Origin: Pegoplata infirma
Taxonomy: Eukaryota; Arthropoda; Insecta; Diptera; Anthomyiidae
Length of the DNA: 64,000 nt
Assembly: GCA_963921195.1 (NCBI GenBank)
Contig: OY992539.1
Span: forward strand, 207,569,035 to 207,633,034
Direction of reading: 5' to 3'
Shown here: one piece after another, positions 23,330-32,842 of the stretch
Numbering within the stretch: the stretch's first letter is position 1
Layout: each line of letters opens with the position of its first letter
Notes under the pieces: generated by a model
Told to the model about the DNA's origin: nothing
What the model saw: only the letters and a program-made list of their open reading frames with translations
Databases searched by the model: none
Translations under genes and position numbers: made by a program

Positions 23330-24301
23330 CAATGGTTCCCAACCTTTGATTCTCGCCCCACTGGGGGGCAATTTGAATGCTTCAGGGGGGCAACGAGCTA
23401 ATTTTTAAGATTTTTTTGTTAAATTAACTTTAAAAATATTATTATAGTTAAATTATTTAGTTGATTGTTGAAATCTTTTTCTAATAACTTTGTTTACACG
23501 ATGATTTTAACAAAAATTTTACTTGACCACAAATAAATTTTGAATTTTACAATAAATTTGAATAAGTTACAAATTTTTCTTGAGAGTAGGGGGGACATTG
23601 TAGTTTGTATACCCTCCAACCACAGTATGGGGGTATACTCACATTGTCATTCCGTGTGTAACGCATTGAAATATCGGTCTAGGACCCTATAAAGTATATA
23701 TTTTATTGATCAGTGATCGATTCTAAGACATTCTAGCGATGTCCGTCCGTCTGTAGAGGACACTATACAGTCCAAAATAAAGGAGCTAGACTTCCGAAGT
23801 TCGGCACGAATATGTCTTATAATGCTAGGCAGGTTAAGTTCAGAAATGGGAAAAATCGGACCCCCCTTAGAGAACTAAACCAACCCATGAAAAATACCAC
23901 TTTTTTACATGATATTTTATGTTTTTGTTTAACAAATTTAACATTTTTATGCTACAGGAAGTTCAAAGTCCTGCATTTGGACCCAGAGAAATACATAATG
24001 TCGTTTTTTCGGTCCGACCCACTTTTATGGGCGTGGAATAATTTTTTTTTTTTAAATAATGATAAACTTGCACTTCGTGCATAAAGCATAAGAATGAATT
24101 TTTAAACACATATTCGAGAGGAAATTTGCCCCGCTCCCAATTTTTACTTCCGACCCCCCCTCCCCAAAAAAAAAACGTCCCTGCAATTTTTTTTTTTTTT
24201 GCATGTTGGAGGGTATAAAAGATTCGGCCCAGCCGAATTTAACACTCTTACTTGTTTTACTTAAAAGTGGGACATGACGCAAAAAAGGTTGGGAACCATT
24301 G
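23330..24301. mobile_element. hAT-like miniature element, TIR CAATGGTTCCCAACCTTTG, itself interrupted
   Basis: The left end CAATGGTTCCCAACCTTTG is mirrored by AAAGGTTGGGAACCATTG at the right end. The flanks GTGTAACC (23322-23329) and GTGAAACC (24302-24309) differ at one of eight bases, an hAT-type 8-bp TSD. TIRs beginning CAnTGGTTCyCAA are typical of hAT elements. With the nested element removed it is only about 320 bp and encodes nothing. A related copy lies at 45646-46378. Confidence 0.85.
23608..24257 (-). mobile_element. GTCY-type family A element nested in the hAT-like element
   Basis: Reverse-complement copy of the element at 2742: TATACCCTCCAACCACAGTA at one end, a GTCCGTCCGTCTGT tract inside, and ATTCGGCccaGCCGAAT with aacactcttacttgtttt at the other. 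The interior carries the CCACGCCCATAAAAG-type segment. Confidence 0.75.
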
Positions 24302-25189
24302 GTGAAACCTAATCAAATCTGAATAAAATTGGACCATTTTTGGAATTTGTCCCTCAAATATTGGCAAAAAAAATAAACCGATTCCACTAAAATTTGATTG
24401 GCGTGTGTTTTTTAGTTGAAAATTTCTACACATAAATAAATCTAACAAAAGCTAGACTCAATCGGTCCATGTTTGGACTTGGGGCCCATTTTCCGAAATA
24501 CACTGGTGTAGGGTCGGTATGGTCGGTCTTACTTGTTTTAAATTGCAATTATTTTTTTTACTAATGGTAATAAATTGAAAATAGTTAAATCTGATGAACA
24601 CCATCAAAAATCTGCACCAACAACAAAATCTGGGGATCACCGTTAAAAATTATAAAGAGTGTATTTTAAACAAATTTTTTTTTTTTAAGATAATTTAAAT
24701 GTAAAAAAAACGAGAATCTGGAGGTCGGCATATAGCGAAATTTATTATCGCTAATACAAACTTCAAAAACCTATTTTTATTAAATTGTGTAAAAAAATTT
24801 CACAAATCCATTTTTATATGAAATTTTGTAAAAAAAAAACAAAATAGCAAAAGGTGTTTGTAGACTGCCAAAACATTTTCAAGAATATTTTTTTTTAAGA
24901 TTTTTTTAAATTGCAATTATTTCCCTAACTAATGGCGATAAATCCAAAATAGCTAAATCTGATGGACAACATCAAAAATTTAAAACAAAAAAAAAACCTA
25001 TTTTGCATAATTTTTTTCCTAAAACCTTTAATTGCAGATGTTAAAGCCAAAATAGCAAAATCTAGTGATCACGGTAAAAAATTATCAAAAGTCTTAGTAG
25101 TATTTTAAATAAAGTTTTTTTAAAGAAACTTTAATTGCGAAAAAAGAGAATCTGGAAATCACCACCATATAGCGAAATTAGATTATCAC

Positions 25190-25760
25190 TAGGGATGAGA
25201 TTTTCATGCACTAAAAAATCTAAAATATGCGCTTAAAATATGCGCTAAAAAATTCAAAATATGCACTAAAAAATCTAAAAATATGCACTAAAAAATACAA
25301 TGTGTGCAATAAAAATCTTGTTTTCATACGAAAAACTATTTAAAAAGCAAAAAATAACGCCGGGTTTAAATAGTAACATTTTATACTTTATTTAGACAAG
25401 ATTTTTTAGAAATTTAGACAATCTATAAAAAATTTAAAAGAAAAAAAAATTTTTCTTATTTTCAAAATAAATTTTTAAAATTTAAAATAGTTTTTGAAAC
25501 AAATAAATTTCAATTTGTGTTTTTGCTAATTTATGGCAAAATATGCAAAAATATGCAATTAAAGGTTGAAAATATGTACAAAATATGCAATTAAAACCAA
25601 AATATGCATAAATATGCATTTTAACCAAAATATGCAAAAATATGCAAAAACAAATCGATGCCATTTTAACGCCAATTTCTTGAATCGGAAAGATAATTAG
25701 TCTATATCGTTTTTAGACTATCCACAAAAAACATGCATTTGCATGGAAATCACATCCCTA
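25190..25760. mobile_element. hAT-like miniature element, TIR TAGGGATGnGATTTyCATGC, perfect 8-bp TSD
   Basis: The ends TAGGGATGAGATTTTCATGC and GCATGGAAATCACATCCCTA pair with two mismatches. They are flanked by identical ATTATCAC at 25182-25189 and 25761-25768. The interior consists of AAAATATGCA words. No transposase frame. A partial relative lies at 8860-9229. Confidence 0.9.
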
Positions 25761-25811
25761 ATTATCACTAATAAAAATTTTCAAAAATTTATTTTTTATT
25801 CAATTTAATAA

Positions 25812-26336
25812 AAAAAAGTAAAAAAAGTTAAATTTGACCTTGCCGAATGTAATGATTCCCTCCACCATGTAAAAAAACTTTATTTGCAAAAAAAAAAAAT
25901 CCGAGAAAAAAAAATCCGCGAAAAAAATTTTTGGTAAAAAAATATGTTTGTCCTTGTTTAAATACCATTCAGTGATCAATTCTGTTCACTTGCGTCAACC
26001 AGCAGCCCAATTAAAGCATTTTTTTTGTATTTTTAGGTTATGTTGAATGTACCAAAATTTTCGAGGTGTCCTTACATTTTCTTTCATAACTTTTGAACCG
26101 CTGAACCGATTACACTTAAATGCAATACCAAACTACTTAGGGCAACAACAAGTAATATTCTAAGTCTTAGTCATATCTGTTTTATACTTTGGCAGTGATC
26201 ACCATTTCCACAGATGGACATCGCTAGAATGTCTAAAAATCGATCACTGATCAATAAGATATTTACATTATGGGATCCTAGAACGATATTTCGATGAGTT
26301 ACAAACGGAATGACAAACTTATATATATCCTCTATT
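25812..26336 (+). mobile_element. GTCY-type family C element, degenerate
   Basis: The head has aaagttaaatttgaccttgccgaat and ATTCCCTCCACCATG. The body has TTTTTAGGTTATGTTGAATG, ccaaaattttcgaggtgtcc and CATAACTTTTGAACCGCTGA. The tail has GACATCGCTAGAATGTC, ATCGATCACTGATCAATAA and acaaacggaatgacaaactt. The microsatellite is almost lost. Related copies in reverse orientation lie at 46946-47597 and 57606-57998. Confidence 0.65.
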
Positions 26337-26530
26337 ACCAAGTGTTTATTTTTTTTCATCAAAAGGTGATAGAGCCAAAACAGCAAATTTTGCTGATCAC
26401 CAAAAAAAAATTTTATAATTTTTAATTTTTTTTTATTTTATTCATGCAATTTTTTTATTTAAAAATATCGAATCTGGAATTCACCACCATAAATTTTGAA
26501 AAACCAATTTTTTATAACATTTTTTATAAG

Positions 26531-28085
26531 ATTCGTCTCATAATATGCCTGTACTTCAAAAAACGGGGGAAAAAATGTTTTGCAACTGGAAAAAAATTAT
26601 TTCTAAAAAATATATTTTCCGTAAAATGTTTTACGCATTAAAACTGCCGCATAAAAACTTTAAATGTATATATTTTTTCTAAAAACCTAATTGCAAATAT
26701 AATTTGTCTCTTTTCTTTTTGTTTTCCTAATTTAAAATTTTATTCAATTTCCATAATTACTTTTAAAATGAAAACAAATTTTTGTATGCCACAAACTTTG
26801 CCTTTACCTAATCAAGACTCTAGAAAAACCTTTGATAACTTTTTACTTTTTGGTTTTTTTTTTCTACTTTACACTGTCGGCAAATAAAATTTCTGAAAAT
26901 TTATTTAAATTGACTTTTTTGCACCTTACACAAAAGGAAGGAAATGAAAGGCCTTGACATTTGACTGTAGACAAATAAAAGTAACATCATTTTAGATATT
27001 AAATGAAAAACACCTTAAAGTAAGGAAAATATGAAGAGGCACTGAACTAAACAAATTTTTTGTGGCAGTTTATAAGCAAAAAAAATCAGCAAAAATTACT
27101 GCTTACTTAGATATTTTCCAGGCAAACCGGCTTACAGGTAAGCAATAAAGTAAGTAGGGTTTACATTTCAACCTACTAAGGAATTTATGTTTTTGGGGGC
27201 AATGTTAAAGAAATTCTTTAGAAGGTAAAATTAAAATCAGAATTGATGTCAAAATGTGGTATTTTTCATCTTCGCTTACTTTTTAACTTACTCGGAGGTA
27301 GGAATGTAAGGGAGAATCCTGAAAAAGGTAAATGTGCTGAATTTCTTGCATGTCTTATAGGTTTCATTCGGCTTTTATTCAAAAGTTGAAAAGTGTTGAA
27401 TGACATTATTCGAAATGATATATAGATCGAGTCAGATCTTAAGACAATAGGTGAGTTTTTTAAGAAAACTTTTAAAACCTTAAATATTGAAAGATATTAT
27501 TATTATATTCAAGTATATTTTTTCTACAATTCGAGTCTGTTACATATATTACCACCAACTGATGATACCTTATACCTTACTTTTGTGTAGCACGTAATGA
27601 GTGCAGACGGTAATGGTGGTTTCCACTTACCTAAGTATGTGTTAGGTGTAAGAAGTTTTGCGCAAAAGAACATATTCCGTTGGAAGCACCCTGAGAAAAA
27701 GCAAAAAGAAAAAATTGTGTCAACAAACATTTATTTTGTCATTATTTTTTTTTTTAGTAAACTTTGTTTATGTCAAGGTGTTTTTTAAACGAGAGTGAGG
27801 CATCCACTTGATGTTTGTGTCCTAAAGGTAATAAAAATGAATATGAGAAAATGCAGAAAAGAAAAACTTTTTGTTTTTCTTTTAAAATTCTATTACATTT
27901 AGCAACAGTTGTTAAAACATTATAAAATTTTTGTTGGCATCAAAAACAAAATTTTTGTAAGATTTATTTTTCACAAAAAACAAAGGCCTTGAAGAGCATT
28001 CACTTTTTAATTTTGGAAATCTTAAAAAACTTGTAAAATATGTTAAATACTTCAAAAATAAGTAAATGTTGTTAACTAAAAGGAT
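26531..28085. other. AT-rich sequence, nothing recognised
   Basis: A 68-residue and a 63-residue frame overlap on opposite strands at 27524-27788 in slightly less AT-rich DNA, without recognisable domain. No repeat boundaries or RNA gene seen. Confidence 0.4.
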
Positions 28086-28190
28086 TTTTTATATATACTC
28101 TGCTATCAGGGTAAGGTGGTATACTCGCTTTGTTATTCCGTACGTAACTCAGAATGTCAGTCTAGGACCCATAAAGAATATATAAATGAT
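28086..28190 (-). repeat. 3'-end fragment of a GTCY-type element
   Basis: TATACTCGCTTTGTTATTCC with gtacgtaactcag and gtctaggacccataaagaatat matches the reverse complement of the tail of family A (about 3340-3420). Confidence 0.6.
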
Positions 28191-29022
28191 TCTTGAAAAA
28201 AAGTTGACGGTTTTCGAGATATCGCTATTTAAAATTGAAAAAAATGGCGGTTTTTTTCCATATATCAAGAATTTAAAAAAAAAAATATCTCAAAAAAAAG
28301 TAGACGGTTTTCGAGATATCGCTATTTGAAATTAGAAAAAAATTGTGTTTTTTTTTCTTAGATCAAGAATTAAAAAAAAATATCTCAAAATTTCTTTCGC
28401 TTGACCTTTTCATAGAGCTTGAGACAATATTTCATTTAAACTTAATTTGAGACAAATCCGATTAGTCACACCCGTGACGCCCTTCGAAAAAAGTTTTAGA
28501 TTTTTGGAAAATTTTTACAAGGATTTGGAATTTTGAAAAATTAAAAAAAAATATCTTGCGATATATTGGCATGCTAAATACGAACACCAAAAAATTTCTA
28601 AAATCGATTAAGCGGTTTTCGAGATATCACCATTTGAAATTAATCAAAAAATTTTCAATAATGGCAACTTTTTCCAACGTTCAAGAATTTTTTTTAAACT
28701 CGAAATTTTATCCACTGACTTTTTCATAGAGCTTGAGACAAACTTTCATTTAAACTTAATTTGAGCCAAATCAGAAAATTTTAACCCATCGATTAAAATC
28801 TAGAGTTTTTGGGGAAGATTTTCTAAAAACCAAAACTTTAATCGTTGGGCGCCAATTGAGCGCTAATTAGATCGAAGAGCACCAATTGATCGGATTTGAA
28901 TCAAATTAAGTTTAATTGAATGATTACTTTAAGCTTAATTAAAAGTTCAAGGAAAAATGCCTTGAACTGAACGTAGAAAAAACCCGTAGGTTTTTGCCAA
29001 TTTCAAATACACTCAAAAAAAA
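28191..29022. repeat. Interspersed repeat family F (TTTTCGAGATATCGCTATTTG)
   Basis: Recurring phrases are GTTTTCGAGATATCGCTATT, tttcatagagcttgagacaa, tttaatttgag.caaatc and gcgccctt.gat.aaagttttagattttt. The same sequence is found at 48701-48895 and on both sides of the GTCY element at 60909-61767. It shows internal near-duplication here. No coding frame. Confidence 0.65.
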
Positions 29023-29023
29023 A

Positions 29024-29858
29024 AACAAGCAAGAAAGTTGCAATCGGTCAAGACCGACCATATGATACTCTACGCCAGTGTTTTCCGTAAAATGGGTCTC
29101 AAGTCCAAACATTGACCGATTGGATTTATCTTTTGTTAGATCTTTATTTAGTGTAGAAAACACACACAGATCAAATTTTAGTGGAATTGGTTTATTTTTT
29201 TTGACAATAGACCGATTTAACTGAATATCGGTCGAAATTTAAATATGGGGGACTAAGTCCAAAAATTATCCAATAATATTCCAATTTGATTTGATTAATA
29301 AAGTACACGTTAAACACCTAAAAATAAAATTGTTATCAAATATTTCCATTTTAAGGAATTTTGAGGGGTTTATGTGAATATCGGGAGGGTGGTTTGTATG
29401 GGAACTACCAGAAGGAGTGACCCGATTCCTTTGAAATTGGGAGTGATGAATTGTGCATACAAAATTTGATTAACTGGTAAATTTTAAAGCGATATCTGTT
29501 AAAGTACAGTTATTAGAGTCAGTTAACCCTAATCCAATGGGGCATTTGTGTGGGGGCTCGGTCTTAACATGGACCGATTTTTTTCAATTTCAATAGGCTT
29601 CGTCCTTTGGCCAAAAGATGCTTAAGTTTTAAGTTTTCAAGTCAATTGGTTGAAAATTGCGACCTGTATCGTGCTTAAACCGATAGATGGACAGACAGAC
29701 GGACGGACAGACGGACGGACATCGCTAAATCGGCTCAAAAAGTGATTCTGAGTCGATCGGTATGCTTGAAGTTACGTCTAGGACCAATATTTCGGGTAGT
29801 TACAAAACATCACCACAAACTCATTATACCCTGTAGCACAGAGTGGTGTAGGGTATAA
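29024..29858 (+). mobile_element. GTCY-type family B element (mini-me/DINE-1-like)
   Basis: The head is aacaagcaagaaagttg then the hairpin CGGTCaagaCCGACC and ATACTCTACGCCAGTG. The interior has about 650 bp shared with 52662 and 60909. A (GGACAGAC)n tract lies at 29690-29722, next to CATCGCTAAATCGGCTC. The tail is ATTATACCCTGTAGCACAGA with GTGTAGGGTATA. Head and tail carry subterminal inverted partners. Such copies transpose only with enzymes supplied elsewhere. Confidence 0.75.
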
Positions 29859-29909
29859 TGAATTTTTTGATAATTTTGTCATAAGCTTACAATTCATTTG
29901 TTATATTGA
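29859..29909 (+). repeat. Left piece of a TIR element (H family) split by the 8.3-kb foldback
   Basis: Gataattttgtcataagcttacaatt..ttgttatattga matches the reverse complement of about 45985-46035 in the uninterrupted copy at 45798-46271. The rest of this element resumes at 38252. Confidence 0.75.
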
Positions 29910-29917
29910 TTGACTAT

Positions 29918-30487
29918 TAGGGTGGGGCGATTTGAACATCTTAATGGGCGCTTCGTGTTTCTGATTCTTGGGATTGTACTGAGCAAAAAAGTCAACTAGA
30001 CCATACGTCTACGGTGAAAATCGAGCCTCCCGATTTTGACTTGAAGTTTTTTCTCAGACTTTATTTTTTTTGGAAAATTTGGGTTTTCTTGGGCTCATAT
30101 TTCGTAAACTATTTGAAATTTTGACTTATTTTCAAAAGTAAAGTTGTAGCTATTGTCTCGGGCTACAATTTCTCTGAACATATTACTTAGAAAATACTTC
30201 GTTTTCATGGTCAGAAAGTCGAAAATGTAGAAAATTCACCACTTTTTGTAATTTTTTTAGATATTTTGGCCTATAACAGCCAAACCATTGAGATTTTTGA
30301 TCCAATACTAAGACAAAAATTGTAGCCAAGACAATAGTTAAGAACTCTCTAGTACATCGCAAAAGCATTAGAACCTTCCTTCAGGCAGTTTTGGCCTTGT
30401 GAAAGTGCACATTTTTTGTGAAAATATTGATAAATTACCATTTTCAGTTGTTCATAGCGCAAAATCATAAAAATGTTCTATTTCTTA
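29918..30487 (+). repeat. Left terminal inverted repeat of the 8.3-kb element
   Basis: It pairs along its whole length with 37664-38251. Landmarks: GGGTGGGGCGATTTGAACAT, ACCATACGTCTACGGTGAAA, GTTGTAGCTATTGTCTCGGG and AGTTGTTCATAGCGCAAAAT. A 61-residue minus-strand frame inside is not taken as a gene. Confidence 0.9.
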
Positions 30488-30599
30488 TTTTTTCCACTTT
30501 TTTTTATCCAAAAATATAATGTTTTTTTTTTGTTTTGTTCAATATTTATTTTGAAAATTCATTTAAAGTACAAAGTAATTGTATTGGTAGAGACAAGGT

Positions 30600-32492
30600 A
30601 TGAATCAAGAAGAATTCCAATTTAGTGTATTTTTCATTCAAAGATTGCCTTCCAAATCTTTTCGAGATTCCATACGAGGCGCTTTCTTTCGGCCTTCAGA
30701 TACAGATGCCATTATACCTTCACGATTTTTGTCATATTCTACTCTTCGTAGTGTTTCTAACTTGGCGCCGAAACGCTCTGTTTTCCTCTATGAAAAAGCT
30801 CGTTGGGCCGAGCTCAATGATTTCTATCGGCATTTCAACTGGAAACTCTGTTTTCTCGACGATAACGTCGATGCCGCTGCAGAAATGGTAGTAAATATAA
30901 TTATGCTTGGAATGAAATTATTTATTCCAACGAAGCATATTTCGGATAAATCAAAACACAAGTGTTGGTTTAACCAGACGTGTAGAAATGCAGTCAGATC
31001 CAGAGAGGAAGCGTTTAGTAATTGGCGTTCAAATAAGAACGTCGTCACTGATCTGCATCGCAAAAAGGCGAGATCCGAGTGTGCCAAAGTACTTAGACGC
31101 GAAAAGGTTCTATACGAACGGCGTCTACGTGCTAAAGTTCTTTCTGCTCCTCGGGGCAGTAAAACTTTTTGGTCGTTCGTTAAAAGAGTAAAGGATAATG
31201 CTAGTTCTTCTATTCCAACTCTTTTAAAGGATGATCAATCATTCACTGACCCGGTTGATAAGGCCAACCTCTTCGCCGAACTTTTTGCAAGAAATTCTTT
31301 CTTGCCGGAAAGCGATCAACCACTGCCCGTTCTCGAAAGGGTATCCTATACTATGCCTTCGATTTTCTTTCGGGCCCGAGCAGTCAAAAGGGTTCTTGCG
31401 GATCTCAACGTAAACAAGTCACCGGGGCCGGATGGCATATCAGCACTGGTGCTGAAACAGTGCTCGTCTACGTTAGCACGTCCATTGGCAAACCTTTTCA
31501 GCTCTTCGTACCGTGCGGGAGTCTTCCCCTCATGTTGGAAGGTGGCCAATGTCCAGCCAATCCCTAAAAAGGGTGCGGCTAACAACCCTGAAAATTACCG
31601 CCCAATCGCAATTTGCTCTGCGCTTTCCAAAGTTATGGAGAGCATGGTTAACTTCCATCTTGTGAAATATTTAGAGACCAATTCACTTTTAAATGATCGA
31701 CAGTATGGCTTCCGTAGCGGTCGATCTACGGGAGACCTGTTAGCGTTTCTATCGGAACGTTGGAGTCGGTCCCTCCACCATTTTGGTGAGAGTAAAGTGG
31801 TTGCTCTAGATATTTCTAAGGCGTTCGATCGTGTGTGGCACGGAGCACTCGTGACTAAGCTTGTTGCGTTTGGTGTCGGTAATGACTTCTCTCGCTTTAT
31901 AACGAGTTTTCTCAGAGACCGCACTATACGTGTTGTTTTAGATGGGGTCTCATCAGACGAGTTTCAGCTAAATTCAGGGGTACCGCAAGGTTCTGTTCTT
32001 TCTCCTACTCTATTCCTTATTTTTATTAATGACCTTCTTGGTCAGACCTTCAATCCTATCTACTCTTTTGCAGATGACAGCAACATTTGCCATTCATTTT
32101 CATTCGATCACAGGCCAAGCTCTTTGGAGATAGAGGGCATGCGGCAGAACATGAATGACACACTCAACCAGGACCTTTCCACAATCTCCGAGTGGGGTCG
32201 AGCGCATAAGGTCGATTTTAATGCACGCAAAACCCAATGTTGTATGTTAACCCACCGACGGGCTGTAGAGTCAGCATTGTCATCTGTAGCTATGGATGGT
32301 ATAGGTATTGAGGAATCGGATACTCTTGATGTTCTGGGCATGAGAATACAGTGTGATGTCCGCTGGAATAAACACGTATTTCAAGTGTCGAAAGAAGCAT
32401 TCAAGTGTCTTGGTTTTCTGAAACGGTGCAAGACTTACTTCACTCCATCCGATCTCCTTACTATTTATACCAGCTATATCCGGCCGATATAG
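30600..32492 (+). pseudogene. Reverse transcriptase of the jockey/CR1-like LINE, N-terminal part
   Basis: The enzyme copies LINE RNA into DNA at a nicked chromosomal site. About 630 residues are open. A basic linker follows the missing endonuclease (RREKVLYERRLR near 163-174). RT fingers carry NKSPGPDGISALVLKQ (near 270-286). Palm motif A is ALDISKAFDRVWHGAL (near 401-416), motif B is SGVPQGSVLSPTLF (near 458-471) and motif C is SFADDSN (near 488-494), the Jockey/CR1-type FADD. All three catalytic aspartates are present. The frame ends five codons after the insertion of the RTE-like LINE, so the thumb is cut off and lies at 35786-36243. First ATG chosen; the first 55 or so residues have no obvious homology. 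Codon use is less AT-rich than the flanks. Confidence 0.9.
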
Positions 32493-32502
32493 CTGGTATA
32501 AA
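32464..32502. repeat. 17-bp inverted repeat across the 5' junction of the RTE-like LINE
   Basis: TTTATACCAGCTATATC (32464-32480) and GATATAGCTGGTATAAA (32486-32502) are perfect reverse complements with a 5-bp spacer. The left arm is target DNA from the jockey-like frame. The right arm lies mostly beyond the TSD, so an inverted copy of about 15 target bases sits at the 5' junction. Confidence 0.9.
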
Positions 32503-32569
32503 CCCCGTGTGGGGTTTTGCTAGTTCCCCCATCGGGTGCCTCCCTTCGAATAGGGAACGCCTCCCATGA

Positions 32570-32818
32570 ATGCCTGTCATCCGTGGGTGGTATCAGGGAA
32601 ATGAAATACCTGAGGTGGAGAAAAAACTAGCAACTGTTTGTACCCAAGGGCAAATTGTAGCATTGGCGGCGGATGAATTCTCAAAGAACCAACGGCGGCG
32701 TGCACAGTCTCAGTTAGGTAGACCACTTGGAAACTTTGCACCTTTTAAGGTTCAAAGTAAAGCAAGCCTGGAGGCTTTGCTAGCAGCCCTAGCACCAGGA
32801 TCGGGTACAGTAGGTTAA
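32570..32818 (+). CDS. Small hypothetical ORF upstream of the RTE-like polyprotein
   Basis: 82 residues, ending 24 bases before the start of the main frame. It has a polar N-terminal half with KNQRRRAQSQLG (near 40-51) and an Ala/Ser-rich end. I recognise no domain. Several LINEs of this kind have a small or vestigial ORF1; this may be one, or simply open 5' UTR. Base composition is the same as the rest of the LINE and less AT-rich than surrounding DNA. Confidence 0.35.
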   Translation: MPVIRGWYQGNEIPEVEKKLATVCTQGQIVALAADEFSKNQRRRAQSQLGRPLGNFAPFKVQSKASLEALLAALAPGSGTVG

Positions 32819-32842
32819 TCTCCTGCTTACCTCAAATGCAAT

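Larger units (their letters stand above)
23039..24538 (-). mobile_element. GTCY-type (mini-me/DINE-1-like) element, family B, interrupted
   Basis: In reverse orientation it has the family B tail (TATACCCTaaACCACTCTGT), a (GTCC)n tract beside TTAGCGATGTCCGTCCGTC, and the head (ACACTGGTGTAGGG..GGTCGGTCTTACTTGTT). It is split by an hAT-like element at 23330-24301. Compared with the copy at 52662 it has lost a few hundred bases next to the insertion. Confidence 0.7.
22801..26530 (+). repeat. Old tandem array with 'aaatctg.tgatcaccatcaaaaa' units, heavily interrupted
   Basis: A loose unit (ttgcaattatt.cc..actaatgg.gataaa..aaaatagc.aaatctgatgatcac..tcaaaaat) recurs at about 22810, 24538, 24900, 25025 and 26355, with an accompanying agcgaaat..gattatcactaataaa phrase. 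Later transposons occupy the gaps. Boundaries and period (about 200-350 bp) are approximate. Confidence 0.45.
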
